This document shows positions 1 to 6,271 of a DNA stretch of 7,519 nucleotides, one piece after another (position 1 is the first letter of the stretch; the number at the start of each line of letters is the position of its first letter). Made by a program: the position numbers and the translations under genes. The notes under the pieces were generated by a model, which made no database searches, was not told where the DNA came from, and worked only from the letters and a program-made list of their open reading frames with translations. Source of the DNA: Chloroflexota bacterium (lineage in GTDB: Bacteria > Chloroflexota > Anaerolineae > DTPP01); contig JAAYZY010000496.1 in the NCBI GenBank assembly GCA_012514615.1, forward strand, positions 1 through 7,519. Direction: 5' to 3'.

Positions 1-80
1 ATTACGAGGTGGTGCCGGGACACGTGACGGAGGGGATTATCGCCGCGGCGCAGAAAGAGAAGAAGGAAGAGGAAGCCTAG
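1..80 (+). CDS. C-terminal end of an unidentified protein (5' end outside window)
   Basis: An open frame runs from the window edge (first full codon at base 3) to a TAG at 78-80 and encodes 25 residues. It begins YEVVPGHVTEGI and ends in a very charged tail rich in lysine and glutamate (QKEKKEEEA). A perfect terminator hairpin begins 25 bases after the stop, which supports this being a true gene end. The fragment is too short to assign a family, and I do not recognise it. It converges on the histidine kinase gene that ends at 177 on the other strand. Confidence 0.6.
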   Translation, partial: YEVVPGHVTEGIIAAAQKEKKEEEA

Positions 81-105
81 GCTCCCTTCTGCCAGCGCAA
101 CGACA

Positions 106-139
106 GGCGGCCACGCTCCCAAGGGCGTGGCCGCCTTTT
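106..139 (+). terminator. Rho-independent terminator downstream of the left-edge gene
   Basis: The 11-base arms GGCGGCCACGC (106-116) and GCGTGGCCGCC (125-135) are perfectly complementary around an 8-base loop. They are followed directly by TTTT (136-139) on the + strand. It lies 25 bases after the stop of the left-edge gene. On the - strand the hairpin is the same but is followed by TGTCGTT, a poor U-tract, so it may act only weakly for the convergent kinase gene ending at 177. Confidence 0.9.
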
Positions 140-176
140 CGCGTCGGCCGGGACGGGGTACGGCCTGGCCCGCAGG

Positions 177-1823
177 CTAGGTCTGGCCGGGCAGGGGCGC
201 CCGCAGCGTCACCACGGTGCCGCGGTCGGGCCCACTGGTTTTCGACTCGATGGCGACCTTGCCGTCGATGAGCATGGCGCGCTCGCGCATATTCAGCAGG
301 CCGAAGCTGCCCCGCTTGTCGTAATCGCGCTCCACGCTGGCCAGATCGAAGCCCTGGCCATCGTCCCGCACCGTCACTACAAGCTCCCCCTGCAGGGCAG
401 CCAGCCGCAGCCAGACGTGCTGGGCTTTGGCGTGGCGCTTCACGTTGTTCAACGCTTCCTGGATGATGGAGAAGACGGTCCCTTCCATGTGGCGCCTCAG
501 GCGTTGCCCGAAGTCGGCCACCTCCAACTGCACGTCGTAGTTCTCGCTGCTCTGCAGGTGTTCCACGTAGGAATGGAGGGCGGCGACCAGCCCCTGAGTC
601 TCCAGGATTACGGGGCGGAGCTCGAAGAGGAGCAGGCGCGTCTCCCGGGTCGCCTGGCGAGTGAGCTGGCGCAGGGCGTCCAACTCGGCATAGACGGCGT
701 CGGGCTTGAGCTTGAGCAACCGTTCCACATGGTCGATACCCATGCTGATGGCTGCCAGGAGCTGCACCGTGCCGTCGTGGAGGTTGCGGGCCAGCTCTCG
801 CCGCACATCCTCCTGAGCCTTGATGATCTTGTCTCGCTCGTCCCGCAGCGACTGATAGAGCCGGGCATTGTCGATGGCGATGGCGGCCTGGGCGGCGATG
901 CTGTGCAGCATGGTCAGGTCCTCTTCGTCGAAGCCGTAGCCATCCACCTTGTTCAGCGCTTCCAGAACGCCGATGACGCGCCCACGGATCTCCAAGGGCA
1001 CAGCGGCGATGGATTCTGTGAGGAACCCAGTGGCCGCGTCCACCCGCTTCAGCCAACGAGGGTCGTTCTTGACGTCGTTGACGATGACCGGGTGGCCGTG
1101 CGTGGCCACCCAGCCGGCAATCCCTTCGTTGATGCCGATGCGCTTCTGCCTGATCTCGTCGCGCTTCTCGCCGATGGCGTATTCGAACACCAGCTCGTTG
1201 GTGTCGGTGTCGATGAGCATGAGGGAGGCCGCAGCGGCGTTGACGATGGCCGTGGCCAGTTCGGTGGTGTCATCCAGCAACCGCCCCAGGTCGAAGGTGG
1301 CCACCATGCTCTGACCGACCTTGAGGAAGAGCTCCATCTGGGTCAGCCGTTGCTCCGCCGTTTGCAGGCTGTGCAGCAGGCGAGCCCGATCGCCGATCAG
1401 GCTGAGGTGGCTGCCCAGGCCAGCCGCTATCTCTGCAGGGAGCGGGCGGTCTGCGGCTAGCTGCAGCGACAGTGCGCCCACGAGGGTTTCGTTGGCAATG
1501 ATGGGCGCGCTGAACAGCGTGGGCAGGCCCTCACCCAGGGAGCGGGTGGTGAAGGCGGGCTGCGTTTGGGCGCTCTGCCGCCAGCGGGTGGTGGTGCTCA
1601 GGCGTGACTGCACGCCCCTCTCCCAGCGGTCCACCTGCTCTGCTGCTTCGGGGCACAGCATGCCGTGGCGCAGCCGCAGGGGAGGCGCGCCGCCGAAGAG
1701 CAGCGAGCCAGCAGCAGCGCCGGTGGATTCCACGCAATGGCGCAAGCTGGCCTCCAGAAACGGCTGCAGCTCCGTGTGGTGGATGAGGTTCAGCAAGCCC
1801 TCTTCGGTTGACGTTGTGGGCAC
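177..1823 (-). CDS. Soluble two-GAF sensor histidine kinase of the NarL/LiaS (HisKA_3) type
   Basis: 548 residues. It is predicted to sense a cytoplasmic signal, autophosphorylate on histidine and pass the phosphate to a NarL/LuxR-type response regulator. A degenerate GAF-like domain spans about 14-150. A clear GAF domain spans about 165-322, with the typical NEGIAGWVATHGHPVIV stretch at 232-248. Next comes the HisKA_3 dimerisation helix with RRELARNLHDG (341-351), whose His349 is the likely phosphosite. The ATPase part has the N box IIQEALNN (453-460), DDGQG (487-491) and GSFGLLNMRER (505-515). I see no signal peptide or membrane helix. The start is GTG at 1821-1823, preceded by GAGAGG eight bases upstream. 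Extending upstream to the first in-frame start would overlap the HTH gene and gives composition unlike a real protein. Only 17 bases separate it from the HTH gene, so the two are likely co-transcribed. No response regulator is next to it. Confidence 0.93.
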   Translation of the reverse strand: MPTTSTEEGLLNLIHHTELQPFLEASLRHCVESTGAAAGSLLFGGAPPLRLRHGMLCPEAAEQVDRWERGVQSRLSTTTRWRQSAQTQPAFTTRSLGEGLPTLFSAPIIANETLVGALSLQLAADRPLPAEIAAGLGSHLSLIGDRARLLHSLQTAEQRLTQMELFLKVGQSMVATFDLGRLLDDTTELATAIVNAAAASLMLIDTDTNELVFEYAIGEKRDEIRQKRIGINEGIAGWVATHGHPVIVNDVKNDPRWLKRVDAATGFLTESIAAVPLEIRGRVIGVLEALNKVDGYGFDEEDLTMLHSIAAQAAIAIDNARLYQSLRDERDKIIKAQEDVRRELARNLHDGTVQLLAAISMGIDHVERLLKLKPDAVYAELDALRQLTRQATRETRLLLFELRPVILETQGLVAALHSYVEHLQSSENYDVQLEVADFGQRLRRHMEGTVFSIIQEALNNVKRHAKAQHVWLRLAALQGELVVTVRDDGQGFDLASVERDYDKRGSFGLLNMRERAMLIDGKVAIESKTSGPDRGTVVTLRAPLPGQT

Positions 1824-1831
1824 AGCGATGC

Positions 1832-1837
1832 CCTCTC
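1832..1837 (-). promoter_or_regulatory. Ribosome binding site fixing the GTG start of the kinase
   Basis: Read on the - strand, GAGAGG sits 8 bases before GTG at 1823. It lies in the 17-base gap after the HTH gene's stop codon. This supports a GTG start just after the preceding gene rather than the long upstream extension. Confidence 0.7.
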
Positions 1838-1840
1838 TGG

Positions 1841-2494
1841 CTACAGAGTGATGTCCAAGAGACCCTCGCCAACCTGACGCAAGGTCCCTGCCGGGAGCTG
1901 GCTCAACAGCATGGCGACGCGGATGTACAGGACATGGGACGGGTGGCTGATGAACTCCTGCACGTCTTCGGGCATCTCCGCCAGCACCTGCGCGGCCGAA
2001 GGCTTCTCCTCGGAGGCGGTCACCAGGCCTGGGTCGGCGAGGTCGGAGACGGCGAGCCCACACAGACGGGCCAAGGCCTGCAAGCGGTGGAAAGGGATAT
2101 CGGCCTCGCCGAACTCCCACGCGGCCAGTTCCGCGGCGTCGCCGCCCAGCGTCTCAGCGAAGCCGTTCAGCGTTTTGCCGTGGGCCAACCGCGCCTGGCG
2201 CAGCAGCACGCCGATCATCTTCCGCCGCACGGCCACGTAGTCGGCGGCCGCAAGCGATGGCTGGCCCACCACGGGCGATTCCGCGCTCCACAAGGACGAT
2301 AGGGGCGCGCCATAGAGGCGGCTCAGCAGCTCCATGTGCGGCAAGGAGAGGGCCAGGAGCCCCTGTTCGCTCTGGGCCAACGCCTCGGCTGACAGGCCCA
2401 CCGCTTGGGCCGCCTCCTCCACCGTCAGCCCCGTCGCCACTCGAGCGCGCCGCAACCGTTCTCCCCGGATCCCCGACTCCTGGTCTGCGACCAT
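1841..2494 (-). CDS. Double helix-turn-helix (XRE-like) protein, partner gene of the kinase
   Basis: 217 residues. Two XRE/Cro-like HTH regions are visible: about 9-69 (GERLRRARVATGLTVEEAAQ, then LSAEALAQSEQG) and about 90-152 (RRKMIGVLLRQARLAHGKTL, then AAELAAWEFGEADIPFHRLQ). An acidic linker and a helical C-terminal part (165-217) with PEDVQEFISHPSHVLYIRVA follow. It is probably a cytoplasmic DNA-binding regulator. The second HTH is more degenerate and could serve in dimerisation. ATG at 2492-2494 is chosen because GGGGAAGG lies 6 bases upstream; an in-frame GTG at 2516-2518 would add 8 residues but lacks such a site. The gene is first in a two-gene unit with the kinase and has a near-consensus promoter. 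The C-terminal part matches no domain I know. The HTH call is fairly sure, but target and effector are unknown. Confidence 0.85.
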   Translation of the reverse strand: MVADQESGIRGERLRRARVATGLTVEEAAQAVGLSAEALAQSEQGLLALSLPHMELLSRLYGAPLSSLWSAESPVVGQPSLAAADYVAVRRKMIGVLLRQARLAHGKTLNGFAETLGGDAAELAAWEFGEADIPFHRLQALARLCGLAVSDLADPGLVTASEEKPSAAQVLAEMPEDVQEFISHPSHVLYIRVAMLLSQLPAGTLRQVGEGLLDITL

Positions 2495-2500
2495 CGTCTG

Positions 2501-2508
2501 CCTTCCCC
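2501..2508 (-). promoter_or_regulatory. Strong Shine-Dalgarno deciding the HTH gene start
   Basis: On the - strand GGGGAAGG ends 6 bases before ATG at 2494. The upstream in-frame GTG (2518) lacks a comparable site, so the shorter 217-residue protein is preferred. Confidence 0.7.
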
Positions 2509-2544
2509 GATTCTCCACGCCGTGCGACGTCGATCTGCAGTCCC

Positions 2545-2573
2545 ATTCTATCTTGTTTGTCTTGGTGTGTCAA
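2545..2573 (-). promoter_or_regulatory. Sigma-70-type promoter for the HTH/kinase operon
   Basis: Reading the - strand, TTGACA (2573-2568), a 17-base spacer and TAGAAT (2550-2545) match the housekeeping consensus at 11 of 12 positions with ideal spacing. Transcription should start near 2538, giving a leader of about 45 bases before the ATG at 2494. It lies in the 88-base gap after the thiolase stop, so the HTH/kinase pair can be transcribed independently of the thiolase. Confidence 0.85.
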
Positions 2574-2582
2574 GCCCCGCCG

Positions 2583-3788
2583 TCAGTCTCCTTCCAGCTC
2601 CACGGCCATGGCCACAGCCTCACCGCCGCCGAGGCAGAGCACGGCCACGCCGCGCAGCAGGCCGTGTGTTCGCAGGGCGTACAGGAGGGTGACCAAGACG
2701 CGGGTCCCGCTGCAGCCGATGGGATGCCCTAGGGCGATGGCGCCCCCGTGGACGTTGACCCGCTGCGGGTCCAGCCCCAGCGCTTTGACATTGGCTACGG
2801 TCTGCGCGGCAAACGCTTCGTTGATCTCGAAGAGATCGAAATCGGCCGGCTGGCTGCCCAGGCGCTGCATCAGACGTTCGGTCGCCGTCACCGGCGCCGT
2901 GAAAAGCTTCAGCGGCTCCACAGCAGCCTGCGCGTAGCCCAGCACTCGGGCCATGGACTGCACGCCCTGGGCCTGGGCGGCGGAGCGGCTCATGAGCACG
3001 GTGGCAGCCGCGCCGTCGGTGATGCCCGGCGAGTTGCCCGCCGTGACCACCCCGTCGGCTTGGAAAGCTGGCCGCAGACGGGCCAGGGCTTCGGGGGAGG
3101 TGTCTCGACGGGGGCACTCGTCGGTGTCGAACAGCAGGGGCGCACCCTTGGGCTGGGCCACCGGCACCGGCGCGATCTCGGCCTGGAACCGACCCGCGTC
3201 CGTGGCCGCGACGGCCCGCCGATGGCTCTCCAGGGCCCACGCGTCCAGCTCTGCCCGGGCGAGGCCGAACTCCCGGGCGATCCACTCGGCGCTGTTGCCC
3301 ATGTGGTGATCCTGGAAGGCGCACCACAGACCATCCAGCACCAAGCTGTCTTTGATGGTGTCGTGGCCCAGTCGGTAGCCGAAGCGGGCTTTGGGCAAGA
3401 GGTAGGGGCAGAGGTCCATGCTCTCCATGCCGCCGGCCACGATGCACTGGGCATCACCCACCCGGATCATGGCGGCGCCCAGCATCAGCGACTTGAGGCC
3501 AGACCCGCAGACTTTGTTCAGGGTGGTTGCGCCCACGGTGGGCGGCAGGCCGGCTTTGAGGGCGGCCTGCCGGGCCGGCGCTTGGCCCTGGCCCGCGGGT
3601 ACCACGCAGCCCATGAACACCTCGTCGACCAGCGCGGGGTCGGCCCTGCTGCGCTCCAGAGCGGCGCGGATGGCCACGGCTCCCAGCTCCGGTGCGGGCA
3701 CGTTGGCCAGGGCCCCCCCGAAGCGGCCGATGGCTGTCCGCGCCCCGCCCACGATGACCACGTCGGTGGCGGAACGATCCCTGCTCAC
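2583..3788 (-). CDS. Acetyl-CoA C-acetyltransferase / thiolase
   Basis: 401 residues, the usual length for a type II thiolase. It should condense two acetyl-CoA to acetoacetyl-CoA, or run the reverse thiolytic step of beta-oxidation, in the cytoplasm. The nucleophile is Cys94 in NKVCGSGLKS (91-100). Other family blocks are GGMESM (119-124), GNSPGITDGAA (251-261), NEAFA (323-327), GGAIALGHPIGCSG (348-361, with His355) and a final CLGGGEAVAM (385-394, with Cys385). The Cys-His-Cys catalytic set is complete. The last block reads GGGEAVAM where many members have GGGQG or GGGMG. The start is GTG at 3786-3788, with AGGAGG 6 bases upstream. It appears to be a single-gene unit with its own promoter. 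Chain-length preference and direction cannot be read from the sequence; no beta-oxidation or polyhydroxyalkanoate partner is adjacent. Confidence 0.95.
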   Translation of the reverse strand: MSRDRSATDVVIVGGARTAIGRFGGALANVPAPELGAVAIRAALERSRADPALVDEVFMGCVVPAGQGQAPARQAALKAGLPPTVGATTLNKVCGSGLKSLMLGAAMIRVGDAQCIVAGGMESMDLCPYLLPKARFGYRLGHDTIKDSLVLDGLWCAFQDHHMGNSAEWIAREFGLARAELDAWALESHRRAVAATDAGRFQAEIAPVPVAQPKGAPLLFDTDECPRRDTSPEALARLRPAFQADGVVTAGNSPGITDGAAATVLMSRSAAQAQGVQSMARVLGYAQAAVEPLKLFTAPVTATERLMQRLGSQPADFDLFEINEAFAAQTVANVKALGLDPQRVNVHGGAIALGHPIGCSGTRVLVTLLYALRTHGLLRGVAVLCLGGGEAVAMAVELEGD

Positions 3789-3801
3789 AGTTCACCTCCT
3801 C

Positions 3802-3815
3802 GTGCAGCGGTGCAC
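3802..3815 (-). repeat. Inverted repeat in the thiolase leader, next to its ribosome binding site
   Basis: GTGCA and TGCAC (3802-3806, 3811-3815) are perfect arms around a 4-base loop. The hairpin lies 1 base upstream of the Shine-Dalgarno sequence (3795-3800) in the mRNA. It could affect ribosome access or be an operator half; no function is shown. Confidence 0.4.
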
Positions 3816-3843
3816 AGGTTCCGGCCTCTCTGTCTCGATTGCC

Positions 3844-3855
3844 TGCCAGGTGGCA
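3844..3855 (-). promoter_or_regulatory. Candidate operator palindrome at the thiolase transcription start
   Basis: TGCCA-GG-TGGCA is a 12-base palindrome with 5-base arms. It lies 2 bases downstream of the -10 box and covers the expected transcription start near 3851. That is a typical place for a repressor to block initiation. No cognate repressor is identified, and short palindromes can occur by chance in GC-rich DNA. Confidence 0.35.
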
Positions 3856-3857
3856 AG

Positions 3858-3887
3858 ATTATACACCGCAGACGCCGTCGAGGTCAA
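3858..3887 (-). promoter_or_regulatory. Sigma-70-type promoter for the thiolase
   Basis: On the - strand TTGACC (3887-3882), an 18-base spacer and a perfect TATAAT (3863-3858) match the housekeeping consensus at 11 of 12 positions. The expected start is near 3851, giving a leader of about 60 bases before GTG at 3788. Confidence 0.8.
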
Positions 3888-3926
3888 CGAGGCGCCAGCG
3901 GTTGCTGGGGGGCCAGTGATCACGCG

Positions 3927-3955
3927 GCGCGAGGGGGCTGCATACCCCCTCGCGC
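3927..3955. terminator. Strong GC hairpin between the bactofilin-like gene and the thiolase promoter
   Basis: GCGCGAGGGGG (3927-3937) and CCCCCTCGCGC (3945-3955) form a perfect 11-base stem around a 7-base loop. It lies 57 bases after the - strand bactofilin-like gene and upstream of the thiolase promoter. There is no T-tract on either strand, so it is not a classic intrinsic terminator. It could end or protect the 3' end of the sigma-operon mRNA. Apart from this hairpin and the thiolase promoter, I see nothing in the 3789-4012 gap. Confidence 0.5.
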
Positions 3956-4012
3956 GGGTCCACCCTGGGTTGGCCAACAGCGGCGCCCCTGCCCTCCCGC
4001 CGACAGAGGAGC

Positions 4013-5020
4013 CTACACCTCGGCCGGGGACAGCGGCTCGGCCGGGGCGAGCGCGCTGGCGGGAGGGTAGGGCCGGGTGCCGAAGATGGTGAGCGTCACC
4101 GCCCCCATCCCGATGAGCCCGACCGCCAGGTTGAGCAGCCAACCGATGCAGGGCACATGGGTGAGCAGCGACAGGAGCCCCGTGCCCACTGCTGCGTGCA
4201 CCACTGGCGTGGCTTGCACCGATTGAAGGCCGCCAGACAGCCGCTGGCCGACAATGGCGCCCACCGCCACCCAGCCGAAGAACCAAGCCACCACACCAGT
4301 CAGGAGCACCAGCAGCCCCAACGGGGCCAAGCACAACGTGGCGATCAAGACGATGGACACCGACAGAACCGCCACGGCAACCACGACGCCGATGCCCAAG
4401 CTGGCGGCCCAAGCCCTTTCCACACAAGCCACGACCTCTGCGGTATGCCTGGGGAGGACGGCGATGGCCAATGCGGCCAACCCGGCCAGCAGCAAGGCGG
4501 TGACCAGCGCCCCCAAGATGCCCGCAAACACGCCCCAGACCCCATCCACCGTCAGTTCCCACCCGTGCAGCAGGCCCGTCTGGGGGATGGCGCCAAAGCG
4601 CTGGCGCAGGACGTCCAGGCGCGCCGGGAACTGCTGCCCCGAGAGGATCTGCCCCTGCACCCGTGCTCCGGGCTGCTGGGTGACGGTGCAGCCGAAGCAG
4701 AGCACGTCGCCCTGCACCACACCTGTGCTCTGCACATCAATGGGGCCGCCGAAGGCGATCACGTTGCCCAAGACCTCGCCGCCCACGTGGGCTGAACCAC
4801 CCATCACCGCCAGGTCGCCGGCGACCAGGCCGCCTGGCTCTACCACGGCGTTGGCCCCGAAGACCGCGGCGTCGCCGCGCACCCGATCGCCGCTCTTCAC
4901 CACCAGATCATGGCCGAAGGCCACCGTGCCACTGTCGCCGTCGTCAGCCCATACCGGGGTTGCCAAGGCCAGCAGCATGAGGAGCACCGCGCCCCACTGC
5001 CATAGCCAACGTTTCTTCAT
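4013..5020 (-). CDS. Exported bactofilin-like beta-helix protein with C-terminal membrane domain
   Basis: 335 residues. A signal peptide is clear: KKR, a hydrophobic core at 8-22, and probable cleavage after VWA at 26. Residues about 32-127 are short repeats of the GD.AV.G type (RGDAAVFGANAVV, AGDLAVMGGSAHV, QGDVLCFG), as in polymer-forming bactofilin-like beta-helices. The rest is mostly hydrophobic, with likely helices at about 158-190, 205-230, 232-258 and 271-313, then a Pro/Ala-rich tail. It is therefore predicted to be a membrane protein with its beta-helix outside the cytoplasm, unlike classical cytosolic bactofilins. An unusual Cys pair, CFGC (108-111), lies in the beta-helix. The start is ATG at 5018-5020 with GGAGG 6 bases upstream. 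It is last in the sigma/anti-sigma operon, 39 bases after the anti-sigma stop, so it may help sense or answer envelope stress. The exact function is unknown. Confidence 0.85.
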   Translation of the reverse strand: MKKRWLWQWGAVLLMLLALATPVWADDGDSGTVAFGHDLVVKSGDRVRGDAAVFGANAVVEPGGLVAGDLAVMGGSAHVGGEVLGNVIAFGGPIDVQSTGVVQGDVLCFGCTVTQQPGARVQGQILSGQQFPARLDVLRQRFGAIPQTGLLHGWELTVDGVWGVFAGILGALVTALLLAGLAALAIAVLPRHTAEVVACVERAWAASLGIGVVVAVAVLSVSIVLIATLCLAPLGLLVLLTGVVAWFFGWVAVGAIVGQRLSGGLQSVQATPVVHAAVGTGLLSLLTHVPCIGWLLNLAVGLIGMGAVTLTIFGTRPYPPASALAPAEPLSPAEV

Positions 5021-5059
5021 CGCACACCTCCCACCATGCTTTTGCTCATCACCATCGCC

Positions 5060-5611
5060 CTATTGGAGCCGCTGCACCGGGCGACCGCGCAGCCCGGTCA
5101 CCAGAGCGGCCAGCAGCAGCAACAGCGAACTGGTCGCTGCGCTGGCGGCCACCAGGCGCAGCAGCGGTTCAGCCAGGCGCAGCAGGCCCAGCAGGCCACG
5201 ACCCAGCAACTCCGCCACACCGCTCAGGGCCCACAGGGCCGAGAACAAGACGCCGGTTTCCCTGTGTACCAGCAGAGGAAACGCACCGGCGAGCAGCGCC
5301 CCCCACCAGACCGCCAGCATCACCAACACAGCCGCGCCCACCAACAGCGGGGCGCTACCGATCCGGCTGCGCCTTCGTTCCGATTCACGGCGGGCTTCGC
5401 CTTGCACCTGGACCATGATCCGCTGCAGCAACTGCGGCGGCGCGGCCGCCACCGGCGGGGCGCTCAGGCGGCGTTCCACTTCCTGCAGGCCCCAGGCATA
5501 CACCTGGCACTGGGGGCAGGCCCTCAGGTGCTGTTCCAGTTGAGCCTGTTCGTTGGTGGTCAATGGCTGCCGGCGCGTCAGCAGCTCCTTGGCCCGTTCA
5601 CATGCGGTCAT
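5060..5611 (-). CDS. Membrane-anchored zinc-finger anti-sigma factor
   Basis: 183 residues. The N-terminal part has the zf-HC2 signature HLRACPQC (His28, Cys32, Cys35), with Cys4 as the probable fourth ligand. This is the anti-sigma domain that binds region 2/4 of ECF sigma factors in the cytoplasm. A basic, Ala/Pro-rich linker (about 50-85) leads to hydrophobic segments at about 88-115, 120-147 and 155-174, so it is likely held in the membrane. The start is ATG at 5609-5611, overlapping the sigma stop as ATGA, which indicates translational coupling and a near-equal supply of sigma and inhibitor. A start further upstream would be read inside the sigma gene and is unlikely. The C-terminal half is not a recognised sensor domain, so the signal is unknown. 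Confidence 0.88.
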   Translation of the reverse strand: MTACERAKELLTRRQPLTTNEQAQLEQHLRACPQCQVYAWGLQEVERRLSAPPVAAAPPQLLQRIMVQVQGEARRESERRRSRIGSAPLLVGAAVLVMLAVWWGALLAGAFPLLVHRETGVLFSALWALSGVAELLGRGLLGLLRLAEPLLRLVAASAATSSLLLLLAALVTGLRGRPVQRLQ

Positions 5612-6210
5612 CCTCTCACCTCGCGGCCTTGTGCTCGGCGACGACTCGTCACTGCCTCTTGGCGTGCCAGCAGCGTCTCGGCCATGGTCCGTCGGGCTCG
5701 GTGCAAGCGAGACTTGACCGCGCCCACGGTGCAATCCAGGGCCTGGGCCATCTCCTCGTAGGAGAGGCCGTACCAGTAGTGCAGAACCACCACGGCCCGG
5801 TCCTTGGGCCCCAGCTCTGCCAGCAGTTGCCGCACTTCCCGCTCCCGTTCCGTGGCCACCGCCGCGGCCTCGGGGTCAGCGGCGGCGCGGTCAGGGCCGG
5901 CGAATTCGGCGATCTCTTCCAGCGACACGCTGCTTCCTCGCTGTCGGCGCAACCGATCGATGCAGCAGTGCGAGGCGATGGTCAGGAGCCACGACGAGAA
6001 CTTGCGCCCCGGCGTGTAGGTGTCGAAGCGCCGGTAGAGCCGTAGAAACGTCTCTTGCGTGGCGTCTTCTGCCTCCTGCGGGGCGCCCAGCATGCGGTAG
6101 GTGAGGTTGTACACCGGCTGGTGGTAGGCTTCCACCAACCGCTCAAAGGCAGCCATGTCGCCAGCGCGGGCACGCTCGATCCAGGTCTCTTCCGCAGACA
6201 GCGAAGACAC
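5608..6210 (-). CDS. ECF-family RNA polymerase sigma factor
   Basis: 200 residues. It directs RNA polymerase to a small regulon. Region 2 covers about 19-90 with DATQETFLRLYR (49-60) and the DNA-melting stretch FSSWLLTIASHCCIDRLRRQ (71-90). Region 4 covers about 124-180 with GLSYEEMAQALDCTVGAVKS (148-167) followed by RLHRAR, the HTH that reads the -35 element. No region 1 or 3 is present, as expected for ECF factors. GTG at 6208-6210 is chosen: AGGAG lies 9 bases upstream, and promoter candidates would place the mRNA start near 6240. In-frame TTG (6240) or GTG (6237) would add about 10 poorly conserved residues with little leader left. The gene overlaps the anti-sigma gene by 3 bases and leads the operon. 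It is probably autoregulated, given the ECF-like motif just upstream. Confidence 0.92.
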   Translation of the reverse strand: MSSLSAEETWIERARAGDMAAFERLVEAYHQPVYNLTYRMLGAPQEAEDATQETFLRLYRRFDTYTPGRKFSSWLLTIASHCCIDRLRRQRGSSVSLEEIAEFAGPDRAAADPEAAAVATEREREVRQLLAELGPKDRAVVVLHYWYGLSYEEMAQALDCTVGAVKSRLHRARRTMAETLLARQEAVTSRRRAQGREVRG

Positions 6211-6219
6211 GCGGCTCTG

Positions 6220-6228
6220 CTCCTCTCC
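6220..6228 (-). promoter_or_regulatory. Ribosome binding site favouring the GTG start of the sigma gene
   Basis: The - strand reads GGAGAGGAG, with AGGAG 9 bases before GTG at 6210. The alternative TTG (6240) and GTG (6237) starts have only weak upstream matches. Confidence 0.55.
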
Positions 6229-6245
6229 ATCGTTCACCAATCTCT

Positions 6246-6271
6246 ATACGCAGTGTAGCACGAAAGGTTGC
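6246..6271 (-). promoter_or_regulatory. ECF-type promoter-like motif upstream of the sigma gene
   Basis: On the - strand GCAACC (6271-6266) and CGTAT (6250-6246) place AAC and CGT exactly 16 bases apart, the pattern of SigW-like ECF promoters. TACACT (6257-6252), a possible housekeeping -10, lies inside it but lacks a good -35 box. Either would start mRNA close to 6240. An ECF promoter here fits autoregulation by the sigma factor encoded just downstream. Confidence 0.5.

Noticed and set aside
417..1460. Long + strand open frame of 347 codons opposite the kinase
   Set aside because: It lies fully antisense to a gene with clear GAF and kinase motifs. Its product has no recognisable domain and reads as antisense of codon-biased GC-rich DNA; there is no ribosome binding site worth noting.
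1824..2120. N-terminal extension of the kinase by 99 residues
   Set aside because: It overlaps the HTH gene in another frame and reads as an Arg/Pro/Gly-rich shadow. A GTG with a good ribosome binding site at 1823 explains the start.
2748..4070. Long + strand open frame of 440 codons opposite the thiolase
   Set aside because: It is antisense to a thiolase with complete catalytic residues and runs on through the thiolase promoter and hairpin into the next gene; the product is low in recognisable structure.
4254..5543. Long + strand open frame of 429 codons opposite the bactofilin-like and anti-sigma genes
   Set aside because: It spans two well-supported - strand genes and the gap between them. 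The product is dominated by Ser, Pro, Thr and Arg, as is usual for antisense frames in GC-rich DNA.
5612..5734. 41-residue N-terminal extension of the anti-sigma factor
   Set aside because: It lies inside the sigma gene in another frame. The ATGA overlap at 5608-5611 gives a typical coupled start right before the zinc-finger domain.
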